DNA of 64,000 bases from BPGX01 sp035405785 (GCA_035405785.1 DAONJS010000013.1:1-64000); one strand, 5' to 3'. Positions 8,344-17,666 are shown, counted from the stretch's first letter. Notes: generated by a model from the letters alone, not told the origin. Program-made: numbers and translations.

Positions 8344-8511
8344 ATGGCAAAGAAAACAGTTGCAACACTTAGAACAGGTAAAGGAAAAGATTTTGCAAAA
8401 GTAATTAAACCTATCAAAACTGCAAAAGGCACTTATTCATTTAAAGAAGCCGTTGTTCATATTGATCACATTCAGGATTTTCTAAAAGAAAAAGAAGGAA
8501 GTAAAAAATAA
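8344..8511 (+). CDS. DUF4295 small basic protein
   Basis: This 55-residue ORF runs from ATG 8344 to TAA 8511 and starts MAKKTVATLRTGKGKDFAKV, ending FLKEKEGSKK. It matches the small DUF4295 family that in Bacteroidota regularly follows rpmB-rpmG; a ribosome-associated role has been suggested by this linkage. A terminator follows directly. Confidence 0.93.
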   Translation: MAKKTVATLRTGKGKDFAKVIKPIKTAKGTYSFKEAVVHIDHIQDFLKEKEGSKK

Positions 8512-8535
8512 ACCTCTTTGAATAAACATATTCAT

Positions 8536-8570
8536 AAAATCCCGATTTCTTTTAAAGAGTCGGGATTTTT
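8536..8570 (+). terminator. Terminator of the L28-L33-DUF4295 operon
   Basis: The stem is AAATCCCGA/TCGGGATTT with a T run, 25 bp after the DUF4295 stop. Confidence 0.85.
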
Positions 8571-8612
8571 CTTTTATTAAATTTACGCTCTCAAATTTTA
8601 ATACACATTGAA

Positions 8613-9566
8613 ATGATAAAGTTTTTAAAAAATCTTTTTGGAAAAAGCGAACAACAAGAAAAGGAAGAGTTGCAACAATCTTTACAGAAAACCAAATCGG
8701 GTTTATTTGAAAAAATATCTCGTGCTATTGCAGGAAAATCAAAAGTTGATGATGAAATTTTAGATGAACTTGAAGCCGCACTCATATCTGCTGATGTAGG
8801 TGTTGATACAACTATTGAAATAATTGAACGACTACAAAAAAGGGTAAAAGAACAAAAGTACCTTAATACCGATGAACTTCATCAGATTCTTCAGCAGGAA
8901 ATTGAACAAATGATGGTTACTCCGCAACAGGATATTTTTTATTCTAATGAAAAACCTTATGTAATAATGGTTGTTGGCGTAAATGGAGTAGGGAAGACCA
9001 CTACTATTGGAAAATTGGCTAATATGTTCAAACAAAGTGGTTATTCTGTTTTGTTAGGAGCAGCAGATACATTTCGTGCGGCGGCAATAGATCAACTTAA
9101 AGTTTGGGCAGACAGAGTTAATGTGCCTATTGTTTACCAACAACCCGGTGCTGACCCTGCAAGTGTTGCATTTGATACTTTGCAATCTGCAAAAGCAAAA
9201 AATATAGATGTAGTAATTATAGATACAGCAGGACGCTTACACAATAAAGTGAATCTGATGAATGAATTGAGCAAAGTAAGAAATGTAATGAAAAAAATTT
9301 TACCAAATGCTCCTCACGAAGTATTATTAGTATTAGATGCAACAACTGGTCAAAATGCGTTTGAACAATGTAAGCAATTTACTAACGCTACTCAAGTAAA
9401 TGCTATTGCTCTTACAAAATTAGATGGAACAGCTAAAGGAGGTGTAGCTATTGGATTATCTCATCAATTTAAAGTGCCTATAAAATACATTGGTACTGGC
9501 GAAAAAATAACAGATATTCAACTTTTTGATTCAAAAAAATACATTCAATCTATTTTTGAAAAATAA
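8613..9566 (+). CDS. ftsY: Signal recognition particle receptor FtsY
   Basis: This is a 317-residue SRP GTPase. It has an N-terminal helical N domain (residues 1-110, with ISADVGVDTTIEIIERL). The G domain contains the P-loop GVNGVGKTT near 123, AADTFRAAAIDQL near 150, DTAGRLHNK near 204, TKLDGTAKGG near 269, and a C-terminal GTGEKITDIQLFD. The short N-terminal extension and the FtsY-type closing motif distinguish it from Ffh, which carries an M domain. It docks ribosome-SRP complexes at the membrane. The OmpH-like gene begins 12 bp downstream, so the two are probably co-transcribed. Confidence 0.97.
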   Translation: MIKFLKNLFGKSEQQEKEELQQSLQKTKSGLFEKISRAIAGKSKVDDEILDELEAALISADVGVDTTIEIIERLQKRVKEQKYLNTDELHQILQQEIEQMMVTPQQDIFYSNEKPYVIMVVGVNGVGKTTTIGKLANMFKQSGYSVLLGAADTFRAAAIDQLKVWADRVNVPIVYQQPGADPASVAFDTLQSAKAKNIDVVIIDTAGRLHNKVNLMNELSKVRNVMKKILPNAPHEVLLVLDATTGQNAFEQCKQFTNATQVNAIALTKLDGTAKGGVAIGLSHQFKVPIKYIGTGEKITDIQLFDSKKYIQSIFEK

Positions 9567-9578
9567 AAATTAAAAATT

Positions 9579-10229
9579 ATGCTAAGTTCAAAATTAAAAG
9601 ACATCTTACTCATTATTCTTACATTAAGTGTAGTAGTTCTATTTATTCTTTTGTTTAAATTTAAATCTGCCAACAACAATTCAGATATTAAAACTAACAA
9701 TACACAAACAACAAGTAGTAATAATAGTACTAATAGCACATCTTCATTACCAGATGGAAAAATTGCATTTGTCAATATTGATACCATTAATGAAAAATAT
9801 CTTTACATTTCAGATATTGTAAAACAAATGAAAGCAAAGAAAGAAAAAATTGAGGCACAATTACAATCAATGATGACTCAATTTCAGCAGGATTATGAAG
9901 CATTTCAGCAATCCGCACAGGCAGGTATAGCACCACCTTCTGAACTTGAAAAACAAAAAAGAAAATTAGAACAACAACAAAGAGATATTCAAAATAAGCA
10001 ATTACAAATGGATAATTTAGCGGCAGAGTTACAAGAAAAAAACGAACAACTTCAAAAAGACATGAAAGAATTTATGAATAGATTCAATAATGGAAAATAC
10101 GATTACATATTATCATATTCTGAAGCATTGCCAAATGTTTTGTTTGCAAATCCAAAATACGATATTACAAATGAAGTGATTAAAGCATTGAACGAGGAGT
10201 ATATTCAGAAATCAAAACAAAATAAGTAG
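9579..10229 (+). CDS. OmpH/Skp-family protein with an N-terminal membrane anchor
   Basis: This 216-residue protein has a transmembrane helix at about 8-26 with no obvious signal-peptidase site, followed by a Ser/Thr/Asn-rich linker to about residue 58. The OmpH-like domain then runs from KIAFVNIDTI onward, with a long Gln/Lys/Glu coiled coil at 80-160 and the typical C-terminal segment KYDYILSY. Skp/OmpH proteins are periplasmic holdases for outer-membrane proteins. This one appears tethered to the inner membrane instead of released. It sits just behind ftsY, linking membrane targeting and envelope chaperoning. Confidence 0.85.
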   Translation: MLSSKLKDILLIILTLSVVVLFILLFKFKSANNNSDIKTNNTQTTSSNNSTNSTSSLPDGKIAFVNIDTINEKYLYISDIVKQMKAKKEKIEAQLQSMMTQFQQDYEAFQQSAQAGIAPPSELEKQKRKLEQQQRDIQNKQLQMDNLAAELQEKNEQLQKDMKEFMNRFNNGKYDYILSYSEALPNVLFANPKYDITNEVIKALNEEYIQKSKQNK

Positions 10230-10240
10230 TAAAATTAAAA

Positions 10241-10639
10241 TTATTTTTTATTTGATTTGGTTTTATTTTTATCATTCTTTTTAATGGTTTTAATTTTTTC
10301 AATAACTTCTATAATAGCTGGTTTTATTAAATGTTTCCAGATTATTTCAAAAAGTATAAAAGTAGAACATTCAAAGTATTTTTCAATTTCATATTTGAAG
10401 CTGGGTGTAATAATAAAGTAAGGTTTTATTTTTTCACTAATTGATGTATAGTAGAAATTAGTTTTAATATAACCAGTTTTAGAAATGTTACTTAAACAAA
10501 TTTTAATTTCAAAATGTTTTTGCAGTAATTGTTCATTGATTTTTTCTTTTTGATTAAAATATACTGAAACATTCTTATGTGAATAATAATTTATTTTGAA
10601 TTTAGAATTATTTTTTGAAAAATTAGTTTGATAAAACAT
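10241..10639 (-). CDS. Hypothetical basic protein
   Basis: This protein has 132 residues from the internal ATG at 10639; an upstream ATG at 10666 is possible but adds only hydrophobic MLLYLYKKI. It is rich in Lys, Ile, Asn and Tyr. One hydrophobic segment lies near residues 85-105 (STFILFEIIWKHLIKPAII), followed by a Lys-rich tail. No family is recognised. It is convergent with the OmpH-like gene, 11 bp apart. Codon use resembles its neighbours, so it is probably a real lineage-specific gene, but the evidence is limited. Confidence 0.5.
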   Translation of the reverse strand: MFYQTNFSKNNSKFKINYYSHKNVSVYFNQKEKINEQLLQKHFEIKICLSNISKTGYIKTNFYYTSISEKIKPYFIITPSFKYEIEKYFECSTFILFEIIWKHLIKPAIIEVIEKIKTIKKNDKNKTKSNKK

Positions 10640-10784
10640 AATTTTTTTGTACAAATATAATAACAAAATAGTGCAGTATAAATTTCACGGGTTATGCAAT
10701 CTGAAACAATATTATAAATCTAAAAATTAGATTAATTAAATTTCTTCGACTCAATAATGAAATGTTTCTAAAAACAGTAATAAA

Positions 10785-10860
10785 AACTCAAAACTCAACA
10801 CTCAAAATGCTGACAATTTTGCTACGCAAAATATCAGCATGCTGACCGAGAGCGTCAGCA
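10785..10860. repeat. REP-like double hairpin (copy A) with ACTCAAAACT microsatellite
   Basis: A stretch of ACTCAAAACT-type units (10785-10806) precedes hairpin 1, ATGCTGACAATTTTGC/GCAAAATATCAGCAT at 10807-10840. Hairpin 2, TGCTGAC/GTCAGCA at 10840-10860, follows directly. Related copies lie at 33126, 37845 and 55153. Confidence 0.8.
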
Positions 10861-10870
10861 CTAATAACTA

Positions 10871-11188
10871 TTAAAGAAGTGCATCTAATTTTGCTTTGAT
10901 GTTGGGCTTTGGAACAGCACCAATTAACTTATCTACTACTTTACCATCTTTGAAAAATAATAATGTAGGAATACTTCTTATTCCATAATTAGTTGGCGTT
11001 ACAGGATTTTCATCTGTATTTAGTTTTACAATCACTGCTTTGCCTTCATATTCTTTTGAAAGTTCTTCAATGATTGGACCAATTGCACGGCAAGGGCCAC
11101 ACCATTCTGCCCAAAAATCAACTAACACGGGCTTATCACTTGATAAAACAATTTGTTCAAAATTTGAGTCATTTACTTGTTGTGCCAT
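10871..11188 (-). CDS. trxA: Thioredoxin
   Basis: This protein has 105 residues from the ATG at 11188 (MAQQVNDSNF), which matches the usual thioredoxin length; an in-frame ATG at 11212 would add eight atypical residues. The redox motif WCGPC has cysteines at 30 and 33. The cis-Pro loop GIRSIPTLLFFKDGK and the closing KLDALL are present. It is a general cytoplasmic disulfide reductase. It is divergent from dxs, with both promoters in an 86-bp gap. Confidence 0.96.
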   Translation of the reverse strand: MAQQVNDSNFEQIVLSSDKPVLVDFWAEWCGPCRAIGPIIEELSKEYEGKAVIVKLNTDENPVTPTNYGIRSIPTLLFFKDGKVVDKLIGAVPKPNIKAKLDALL

Positions 11189-11247
11189 AATTTTTTTGTG
11201 GCAAATTTGCATATTTTTTTACACTTCATCAAAATAAAAGTTTTCTG

Positions 11248-11255
11248 TATATTTG
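11248..11255 (+). promoter_or_regulatory. Promoter of dxs
   Basis: TATATTTG matches TAnnTTTG, 19 bp before the dxs ATG. The -33 element is weak. Confidence 0.6.
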
Positions 11256-11274
11256 CCAAAACTTAAATCGTAAA

Positions 11275-13245
11275 ATGAAAATTGTGAATCCATCTATAAT
11301 AGCAGGTGAAAAATTATCTAAAATCAACTCGCCTGACGACCTTAAAAAATTTAAAATTGATGAACTGCCTGAAATTGCCAAAGAACTTAGGGAGTTTATC
11401 ATTGATGTAGTTTCTACTAAAGGTGGTCATTTCGGAGCGTCATTAGGAGTTGTGGAATTAACAGTTGCATTGCATTATGTTTTTAATACACCTTATGATT
11501 TATTGGTGTGGGATGTTGGTCATCAGGCATACGGGCATAAAATTTTGACGGGCAGAAGAGATGTTTTTCATACTAATAGAAAATACAAAGGCATCAGTGG
11601 TTTCCCAAAGAGAAGTGAAAGTATATATGATACATTTGGAGTAGGACATTCTTCTACATCTATTGGTGCGGCACTTGGAATGGCTGTTGCATCTCAACTT
11701 TCCGGATTAAAAGATAAACACCATATTGCTGTAATAGGAGATGGTGCAATGACTGCTGGGATGGCGTTTGAAGCTCTCAATCATGCAGGACATCTTAATG
11801 CAAATTTACTAGTTATCCTGAATGATAATCACATGAGTATTGATCCAAATGTGGGAGCATTATCAGATTATTTGTTAGATATTTCAACTTCACAAACTTA
11901 CAATAAGTTAAAAGATGAGGTTTGGAACTGGTTAGGAAAATTATCAAAGTTAGGTCCAATTGCTCAAGATATTGCATCAAAAGTTGAAAATGCTATTAAA
12001 ACTTCATTGCTTAAACAAAGTAATTTATTTGAGTCATTGAATTTTAGATATTTTGGTCCGGTTGATGGACACGATGTTGTTCGTTTAACGCAGGTATTAA
12101 ATGATATTAAAAATATACCGGGACCAAAACTTTTGCATGTTCTTACTAAAAAAGGGAAAGGATATAAATTTTCTGAAGAAGGAGATGAAACATTATGGCA
12201 TGCACCGGGTTTATTTAATAAAGAAACAGGTGAATTAATTAAAGTTGTTCCACCAAAACCGCAACCACCAAAATATCAGGATGTATTTGGTTATACCATT
12301 GTAGAATTAGCAGAACAAAATCCTAAGATAGTAGGGATAACGCCTGCTATGCCTTCAGGATGTTCATTAAATATCATGATGAAAGCCATGCCTGACAGAG
12401 CATTTGATGTGGGAATTGCAGAACAACATGCGGTAACTTTTAGTGCAGGTCTTGCCACACAAGGATATATTCCTTTCTGCAACATTTATTCATCATTTAT
12501 GCAGAGGGCTTATGATCAGGTAATTCATGATGTTGCATTACAAAAATTGAAGGTAATTTTTTGCTTAGACAGAGGAGGTTTAGTTGGAGCTGATGGACCA
12601 ACTCATCATGGAGTATTTGACCTTGCGTATTTCAGATGTATTCCAAACATGATTGTAGCAGCACCTATGAATGAAGTTGAACTGAGAAACATGATGTATA
12701 CAGCCACATTAGATGAAGTTCAATTGCCAATGAGTATTCGTTATCCTAGAGGAAATGGCGTATTAACTGATTGGAAAAAACCATTTGAAAAAATTGAAAT
12801 TGGTAAGGGAAGAAAGATTAAAGACGGTAAGGAAATCTGTTTCTTAAGTATTGGACATATTGGAAATTTTGTAACAGAAGCTATTCAAACTTTACAAGAA
12901 AAATATAAGATAAATCCAGCCCAATATGATATGAGATTTGTAAAACCTATTGATGAAGAAATTTTACATGAAGCATTGAGCAAATATCCTGTTATTATTA
13001 CAATAGAAGATGGAACGATAATTGGAGGATTAGGAAGTGCAGTATTAGAATTTATGGCAGATAATTATTATAAAAATCAAGTAATTAGAATGGGAATTCC
13101 TGATAGATTTATTGAACATGGTGAACCAATGGAACTTTATGAGGAATGTGGAATTTCACCAAATAAAATTGTTGAAAAAGTTTTGGAAATTAAATCGCAA
13201 AAATTAAAATCAAATAAGAAATTTTATAAAGCATCGACCAATTGA
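11275..13245 (+). CDS. dxs: 1-deoxy-D-xylulose-5-phosphate synthase
   Basis: This 656-residue enzyme is ThDP-dependent and condenses pyruvate with glyceraldehyde-3-phosphate, the first step of the MEP isoprenoid pathway. Visible motifs are DVGHQAYGHKILTGRRD near 85, the ThDP/Mg motif GDGAMTAGMAFEALNHAG...NDN near 155-185, and the transketolase-like DRGGLVGADGPTHHG near 432. The C-terminal domain has GTIIGGLGSAV. Length and domain order are normal for the family. Monocistronic by spacing. Confidence 0.97.
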   Translation: MKIVNPSIIAGEKLSKINSPDDLKKFKIDELPEIAKELREFIIDVVSTKGGHFGASLGVVELTVALHYVFNTPYDLLVWDVGHQAYGHKILTGRRDVFHTNRKYKGISGFPKRSESIYDTFGVGHSSTSIGAALGMAVASQLSGLKDKHHIAVIGDGAMTAGMAFEALNHAGHLNANLLVILNDNHMSIDPNVGALSDYLLDISTSQTYNKLKDEVWNWLGKLSKLGPIAQDIASKVENAIKTSLLKQSNLFESLNFRYFGPVDGHDVVRLTQVLNDIKNIPGPKLLHVLTKKGKGYKFSEEGDETLWHAPGLFNKETGELIKVVPPKPQPPKYQDVFGYTIVELAEQNPKIVGITPAMPSGCSLNIMMKAMPDRAFDVGIAEQHAVTFSAGLATQGYIPFCNIYSSFMQRAYDQVIHDVALQKLKVIFCLDRGGLVGADGPTHHGVFDLAYFRCIPNMIVAAPMNEVELRNMMYTATLDEVQLPMSIRYPRGNGVLTDWKKPFEKIEIGKGRKIKDGKEICFLSIGHIGNFVTEAIQTLQEKYKINPAQYDMRFVKPIDEEILHEALSKYPVIITIEDGTIIGGLGSAVLEFMADNYYKNQVIRMGIPDRFIEHGEPMELYEECGISPNKIVEKVLEIKSQKLKSNKKFYKASTN

Positions 13246-13324
13246 TCTTAAGAGATAAAATATCAATGAAAAGTTATATTTATCCAATAAAATTTGTGAA
13301 TACAATTAATTGAAAAATTTTTCC

Positions 13325-13332
13325 TATATTTG
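13325..13332 (+). promoter_or_regulatory. Promoter of the T9SS cargo gene
   Basis: TATATTTG matches TAnnTTTG and lies 24 bp before the preferred ATG at 13357. Confidence 0.65.
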
Positions 13333-13356
13333 CAGCATAAAAAAATTTTTACAACT

Positions 13357-14394
13357 ATGAAAAAATTAATTTTACCATTTTTAGGATTAAGTGCAGTAAC
13401 AATTTCTGCACAAACATTAAATCAAAGTACACATGCCCCTGCTGTTGGAGACGTGTATGTTTATTATCAGGCAGATCCCGCAAGTTTACCTTCTAATTTA
13501 GGAAATGCAGGTAGTGGTAACTTATTTAATTTTTCAGGATTAAATATTATTTCTTCCCCTTCATATACAAGTCATGGTGTAACACCTGTATCAACAGGAA
13601 GTATGGCAGCATATCCAAGTGCTAATGTAGCTGTAAATACTGGAACTGATAATGTATTTTACAATTCATTGAGTAATAAATTAGAATATTACGGTGGTTC
13701 AATGACATTAGGAGGATATTCTGTATTATTAAATTATTCAACTCCTGCTGTTTTAGGTATATATCCAATGAGTTTAGGTACAACAAATACAAATACTGTT
13801 TCAGGAACAATTAACGCAATGGGAAATAGTGGTAACTTTAAAGGTACAGTTAGTTTTACTGCTAATGCAACAGGTACTATTCAAGTTCCTGGTGCTACAT
13901 ATACTAATGTAATTAGAGTTGAAATGCAGCAAAATATTACATTTACTATTAATTTCGTTCAAGGTACATTAACTGTTGAACAATATGATTACTATACACC
14001 AAGTTATTCAAATTTTCCTAATCCAAACAATAATTGGCCGCTTTTAACTGTACAAGCATCAACTATTAGTTCAACTATTGGGGGCACATCAACTCAAACA
14101 ATTGTAAATATAAATCAAAATTATCAAACATTAAATGTTTCTAATACAAGTTTACCAGTTCAGAATGAATTAAGTATTTTCCCTAATCCTGTAAAAGATA
14201 ATTTTTCAATCATCACAAATAATTCTACATTGCAAAAAATTCAAATTTTAGACATTAATGGCAAAATCATTAAGGATGTAAATCCAGCAAATAAAAATGT
14301 AGATTGTTCTACATTATCTAATGGCACATACATTATTCAAGCAGAAGATAAATCAGGAAAAATTATTACTGAGAAAATTGTTGTACAACACTAA
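13357..14394 (+). CDS. T9SS type A cargo protein, unknown function
   Basis: This protein has 345 residues from ATG 13357, chosen because MKKLILPFLGLSAVTISAQ is a signal peptide and the earlier ATG at 13330 overlaps the promoter. The mature body is Ser/Thr/Asn/Gly-rich beta-structure with no recognised catalytic motif. The final 75 residues are a type A sorting domain: LSIFPNPVKDNFSI, then KIQILDINGKIIK, then LSNGTYIIQ, ending KIVVQH. Proteins with this domain cross the outer membrane by the type IX system and are usually anchored at the cell surface. Confidence 0.88.
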   Translation: MKKLILPFLGLSAVTISAQTLNQSTHAPAVGDVYVYYQADPASLPSNLGNAGSGNLFNFSGLNIISSPSYTSHGVTPVSTGSMAAYPSANVAVNTGTDNVFYNSLSNKLEYYGGSMTLGGYSVLLNYSTPAVLGIYPMSLGTTNTNTVSGTINAMGNSGNFKGTVSFTANATGTIQVPGATYTNVIRVEMQQNITFTINFVQGTLTVEQYDYYTPSYSNFPNPNNNWPLLTVQASTISSTIGGTSTQTIVNINQNYQTLNVSNTSLPVQNELSIFPNPVKDNFSIITNNSTLQKIQILDINGKIIKDVNPANKNVDCSTLSNGTYIIQAEDKSGKIITEKIVVQH

Positions 14395-14422
14395 AGCTTT
14401 CTGTTAGTTCTCATTTAATAAT

Positions 14423-14456
14423 AAAAAAGCCCTTCGCAATTAAAAGGGCTTTTTTG
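14423..14456 (+). terminator. Bidirectional terminator
   Basis: The stem is AAAAAGCCCTT/AAGGGCTTTTT with a short loop. It lies between the convergent T9SS cargo gene and the UDP-xylose synthase gene, and the A and T runs on both sides allow use by both. Confidence 0.88.
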
Positions 14457-14460
14457 TTAC

Positions 14461-15453
14461 TTACCTATTCCACTTTGTAAGATCTTTGAATTCTTTTTCT
14501 TGAACCAATTTTTCTTTGGGTAATGATTTGAAGTATTCGAGTGTTCTTTTTAATCCTTCTTTGCGTGAAATTTTTGGTTCCCAACCTAAAAGTTTTTTGG
14601 CTAATGTTATATCGGGTTTTCTTTGCTTTGGATCATCTTGCATTGGAGGTAATGAAATCAATTTACTTTTTGAATTAGTTAATTGAATAATTTCTTCTCC
14701 AAATTCTTTAATTGTTATTTCTTCAGGATTACCTATATTTACAGGTAAATGATAGTCCGATAGCAATAATCTGTAAATGCCTTCAATTAAATCATCTACA
14801 TAACAAAAACTACGAGTTTGTGAACCATCACCATACATCGTTAAGTCTTCTCCTCTTAATGCTTGTGCTATAAAAGTGGGTAAAACTCTGCCATCATTCA
14901 AACGCATACGAGGTCCGTATGTATTGAATATCCTTACAATGCGGGTTTCTAATCCGTGTGTTCTGTGGTATGCCATAGTTAATGCTTCCATAAATCTTTT
15001 TGCTTCGTCGTAACATCCGCGAACACCTATAGGATTGACATTTCCCCAGTATGATTCATTTTGTGGATGCACTAAAGGGTCGCCATACACTTCACTTGTA
15101 GAAGCCACTAAAACTCTTGCTTTTTTTACTCGTGCTAAACCAAGTATATTATGAGTTCCAAGAGATGATACTTTTAATGTTTGAATAGGAATTTTCAAAT
15201 AATCTATTGGGCTTGCAGGCGATGCGAAATGCAGAATATAATGCAATTCTCCCGGAACAAAAACAAATTTTGTAACATCGTGATGATAAAATTCAAAGTT
15301 TGGATTTTTAAACAAGTGTTCAATATTGTGCAAGTCTCCAGTAATTAAATTATCCATTCCTATTACATAATAACCTTCGTTGATAAATCTATCACAAAGG
15401 TGAGAGCCCAAAAATCCTGCGGCTCCTGTGATTAAAACTCTTTTTTTACTCAT
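14461..15453 (-). CDS. UDP-glucuronate decarboxylase (UDP-xylose synthase)
   Basis: This 330-residue member of the extended short-chain dehydrogenase family has the NAD motif GAAGFLGSHLCDR at 10-22, STSEVYGDP near 118, the catalytic YxxxK as YDEAK near 146, and RIFNTYGPRMRLNDGRVLPTF. The substrate-side pattern SYWGNVNPIGVRGCYDE is characteristic of UDP-xylose synthase. It converts UDP-glucuronate to UDP-xylose for surface glycans. The next gene on the strand (upstream, 19-bp gap) is a glycosyltransferase, supporting a polysaccharide role. Confidence 0.93.
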   Translation of the reverse strand: MSKKRVLITGAAGFLGSHLCDRFINEGYYVIGMDNLITGDLHNIEHLFKNPNFEFYHHDVTKFVFVPGELHYILHFASPASPIDYLKIPIQTLKVSSLGTHNILGLARVKKARVLVASTSEVYGDPLVHPQNESYWGNVNPIGVRGCYDEAKRFMEALTMAYHRTHGLETRIVRIFNTYGPRMRLNDGRVLPTFIAQALRGEDLTMYGDGSQTRSFCYVDDLIEGIYRLLLSDYHLPVNIGNPEEITIKEFGEEIIQLTNSKSKLISLPPMQDDPKQRKPDITLAKKLLGWEPKISRKEGLKRTLEYFKSLPKEKLVQEKEFKDLTKWNR

Positions 15454-15472
15454 AAAAAAATTTTGCCGAAAG

Positions 15473-16624
15473 TTAGCAATTAAATTGTGTGGAAATGATT
15501 TCTTTTAAAATTTGTTTTTCTTTTTCCCAACTTAATTCTTTTTCTGCAATATAAGTATTCTGTTTCCATAGTTGATAATCTTTGTGATGAACACTTTCTT
15601 TAATTTTTTCTGCGATGTGCTCTGGATGATGATTTTCAATAAAATTACCGATATTTAAATGAGTAATAATTTTTTCAATTTCAGGTAATTTTGTTGATAG
15701 AACAGGAATGTGGGCTTGTATGTAACTAAAAATTTTATTTGGTAAGCTATACAGGTAGTTCAAATTATTTGGTTTATCAATACTTATACCTAAATCTGAA
15801 TTGCATGTATAATGATATAATTCATCAGCAGGCATTCTTTTTTTGAAAATTATTTTATGAGATAATTTTAAATCTTCTGTCATTTGATGTAGTATATTTA
15901 TTACATCTCCACCTCCTATGATTAGCAAACAATAAGAATCATCAAGAAATTGCATGGCTTGAACTAATTCTTCTGCACCTCTGTGAATATTGATTCCTGT
16001 GCCTTGCAGAATGATTATTTTTTTATCTGATGGTAATCCTAATTCTTCTCTTGTTTTTATTTTATTTACAGAAATTGGAATAGATATATTTCTAATTACA
16101 TAAAATTTAGTATGATATTTTTTTTGATACCATTGAGCAATACTTTCATTTACAGTAATAGAAAAAGGTAATTTTGGTAAAATCATTTTTTCAATTGTTT
16201 CCCAGATTTTTTTCTTGATGGATTTTCCTTGTAATTCTGGCACTTCTGTAAAAATCTCGTGAGAATCATAAATTAATTTTAATTGAAATAATTTTGAAAT
16301 AATAAAGTTTGGTATTAAAGTATCTAAATCATTTGAATATAGTAAAATACATTTTTTTCTGTTTTTAATGACTAAAACAAATAGTTTGAATAAGAGTAAG
16401 ATATTAAAGCACGCATACATCAAAACAGATTTTCTAAACAATGGATTGATGTGGTAAATTTGATAAGGGTATTTAATTTTTGAAGGATTTGTTTTTCCTT
16501 TAATTTTTCTACCAATGATATGAACAGAAAAATTTTGTTCTAACAAAGTATTAGCAGTTCTTAATACTCTTTGGTCTGTATAAACATCAGAAATAACGGA
16601 TATTAAGCAAACTTTTGATTTCAT
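15473..16624 (-). CDS. Glycosyltransferase family 4-like protein
   Basis: This is a 383-residue GT-B protein. The N-terminal domain has VCLISVISDVYTDQRVLR and YDSHEIFTEVPELQ. The C-terminal Rossmann domain has IIILQGTGINIHRGAEEL, LLIIGGGDVI, and a nucleotide-sugar binding region with LYSLPNKIFSYIQAHIPVL. A hydrophobic stretch near 75-95 suggests membrane association. The sugar donor cannot be predicted, but the adjacent UDP-xylose synthase makes a surface glycan pathway likely. Confidence 0.88.
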   Translation of the reverse strand: MKSKVCLISVISDVYTDQRVLRTANTLLEQNFSVHIIGRKIKGKTNPSKIKYPYQIYHINPLFRKSVLMYACFNILLLFKLFVLVIKNRKKCILLYSNDLDTLIPNFIISKLFQLKLIYDSHEIFTEVPELQGKSIKKKIWETIEKMILPKLPFSITVNESIAQWYQKKYHTKFYVIRNISIPISVNKIKTREELGLPSDKKIIILQGTGINIHRGAEELVQAMQFLDDSYCLLIIGGGDVINILHQMTEDLKLSHKIIFKKRMPADELYHYTCNSDLGISIDKPNNLNYLYSLPNKIFSYIQAHIPVLSTKLPEIEKIITHLNIGNFIENHHPEHIAEKIKESVHHKDYQLWKQNTYIAEKELSWEKEKQILKEIISTQFNC

Positions 16625-16655
16625 CTGAAATTATTTATTTTTTTGGACAGATGGA

Positions 16656-16735
16656 ACTCTATGATTGCGAACTTCTGAAGGAAGTTACTCGTTTTGCTTT
16701 GTGCTTGTTCGCAATCATATTCGTTTCATTTAAAT
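16656..16735. repeat. GATTGCGAAC inverted-repeat element, copy 1
   Basis: A perfect 12-bp inverted repeat, ATGATTGCGAAC (16661-16672) and GTTCGCAATCAT (16707-16718), encloses a small inner hairpin ACTTC/GAAGT. Conserved flanks (GATGGAACTCT and ATTCGTTTCATTT) also occur at 52691-52772. It lies between xerD and the glycosyltransferase gene. Confidence 0.8.
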
Positions 16736-16751
16736 GGCAAAAATAGAAAAT

Positions 16752-17666
16752 TCAAAACGAAACTTTATTTCTTGGATGATAACTCAACAAATTTTCTCTT
16801 AAGTATTCTCTATCAATGTGTGTATAAATTTCAGTAGTGGTAATGCTTGAATGTCCTAATAATTCTTGCACTGCACGGATGTTAGCACCGCCTTCTATAA
16901 GATGAGTTGCAAATGAATGTCTTAATGTATGAGGGCTAATATTTTTTTGAATATTGGCTTTTTGACATAAATCTTTTATTATGTAAAATACCATTATTCT
17001 GCTCAATGGACGATGAAATTTATTAAGAAACAAAATATCTTCATACTTTGGTAATACTTTAAAATGTTTTCTATAATTTTCGTAATAGTTTGTAATGGCT
17101 TTTTTGGCGTGCTTTCCAAGAGGTATCAATCTTTCTTTGTTGCCTTTTCCTACTACTTTAATAAATTCTTCTTTCAAATTGATATTACTGATTTTTAATT
17201 CTACTAATTCAGATACTCTGAGTCCGCATCCATAAAGCAATTCAATCATTGCATAGTTTCTTTCACCTTCGGGTGTGCTTCTGTCAATTTTTGAAATCAT
17301 TGATTCAATTTCATCAACAGTTAATACAGTTGGTATTTTTCTTTTTGTTTTGGGAGTTTCTAATGTTTCAGTTGGATTATTTGAAATAATTTGAGCGTAA
17401 TTTAAGTAATTGTAAAATGCTTTGATTCCAGAAATAATTCTGCTGATACTTGATGGCTCTAATTCTATTTGATATAAGGTTTTTAGAAATTCCTTGATGT
17501 GTTTGGTTTCAGTATTGAGTAAATGAATATCTTGATAATTATCGTTTAGAAAACTTTCTAATTTTTCAATATCGTGTATATAAGCATTGACTGAGTTAGC
17601 AGATAAATTTTTTTCTAACAATAGACATGTTTTGAAAGATTGTGTAATATCTTTTATGTTTTTCAT
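16752..17666 (-). CDS. xerD: Tyrosine recombinase XerD
   Basis: This 304-residue recombinase has an N-terminal SAM-like core-binding domain and the catalytic set Arg in GCGLRVSELVEL (about 147), HTLRHSFATHL (about 243-253), LGHSSITTTEIYTH, and the Tyr nucleophile near 279. Length and motifs fit chromosomal XerC/XerD, with XerD the more likely in this phylum. It acts at dif to resolve chromosome dimers. There is no sign of an integrated element, so a housekeeping role is preferred. Its start overlaps the upstream gene by 4 bp (ATGA). Confidence 0.9.
   Translation of the reverse strand: MKNIKDITQSFKTCLLLEKNLSANSVNAYIHDIEKLESFLNDNYQDIHLLNTETKHIKEFLKTLYQIELEPSSISRIISGIKAFYNYLNYAQIISNNPTETLETPKTKRKIPTVLTVDEIESMISKIDRSTPEGERNYAMIELLYGCGLRVSELVELKISNINLKEEFIKVVGKGNKERLIPLGKHAKKAITNYYENYRKHFKVLPKYEDILFLNKFHRPLSRIMVFYIIKDLCQKANIQKNISPHTLRHSFATHLIEGGANIRAVQELLGHSSITTTEIYTHIDREYLRENLLSYHPRNKVSF

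Noticed and set aside
16752..17666. Integrase of a mobile element
   Set aside because: The length and motifs fit housekeeping XerD, it is coupled to a cell-wall gene, and no att repeats or cargo genes are nearby.
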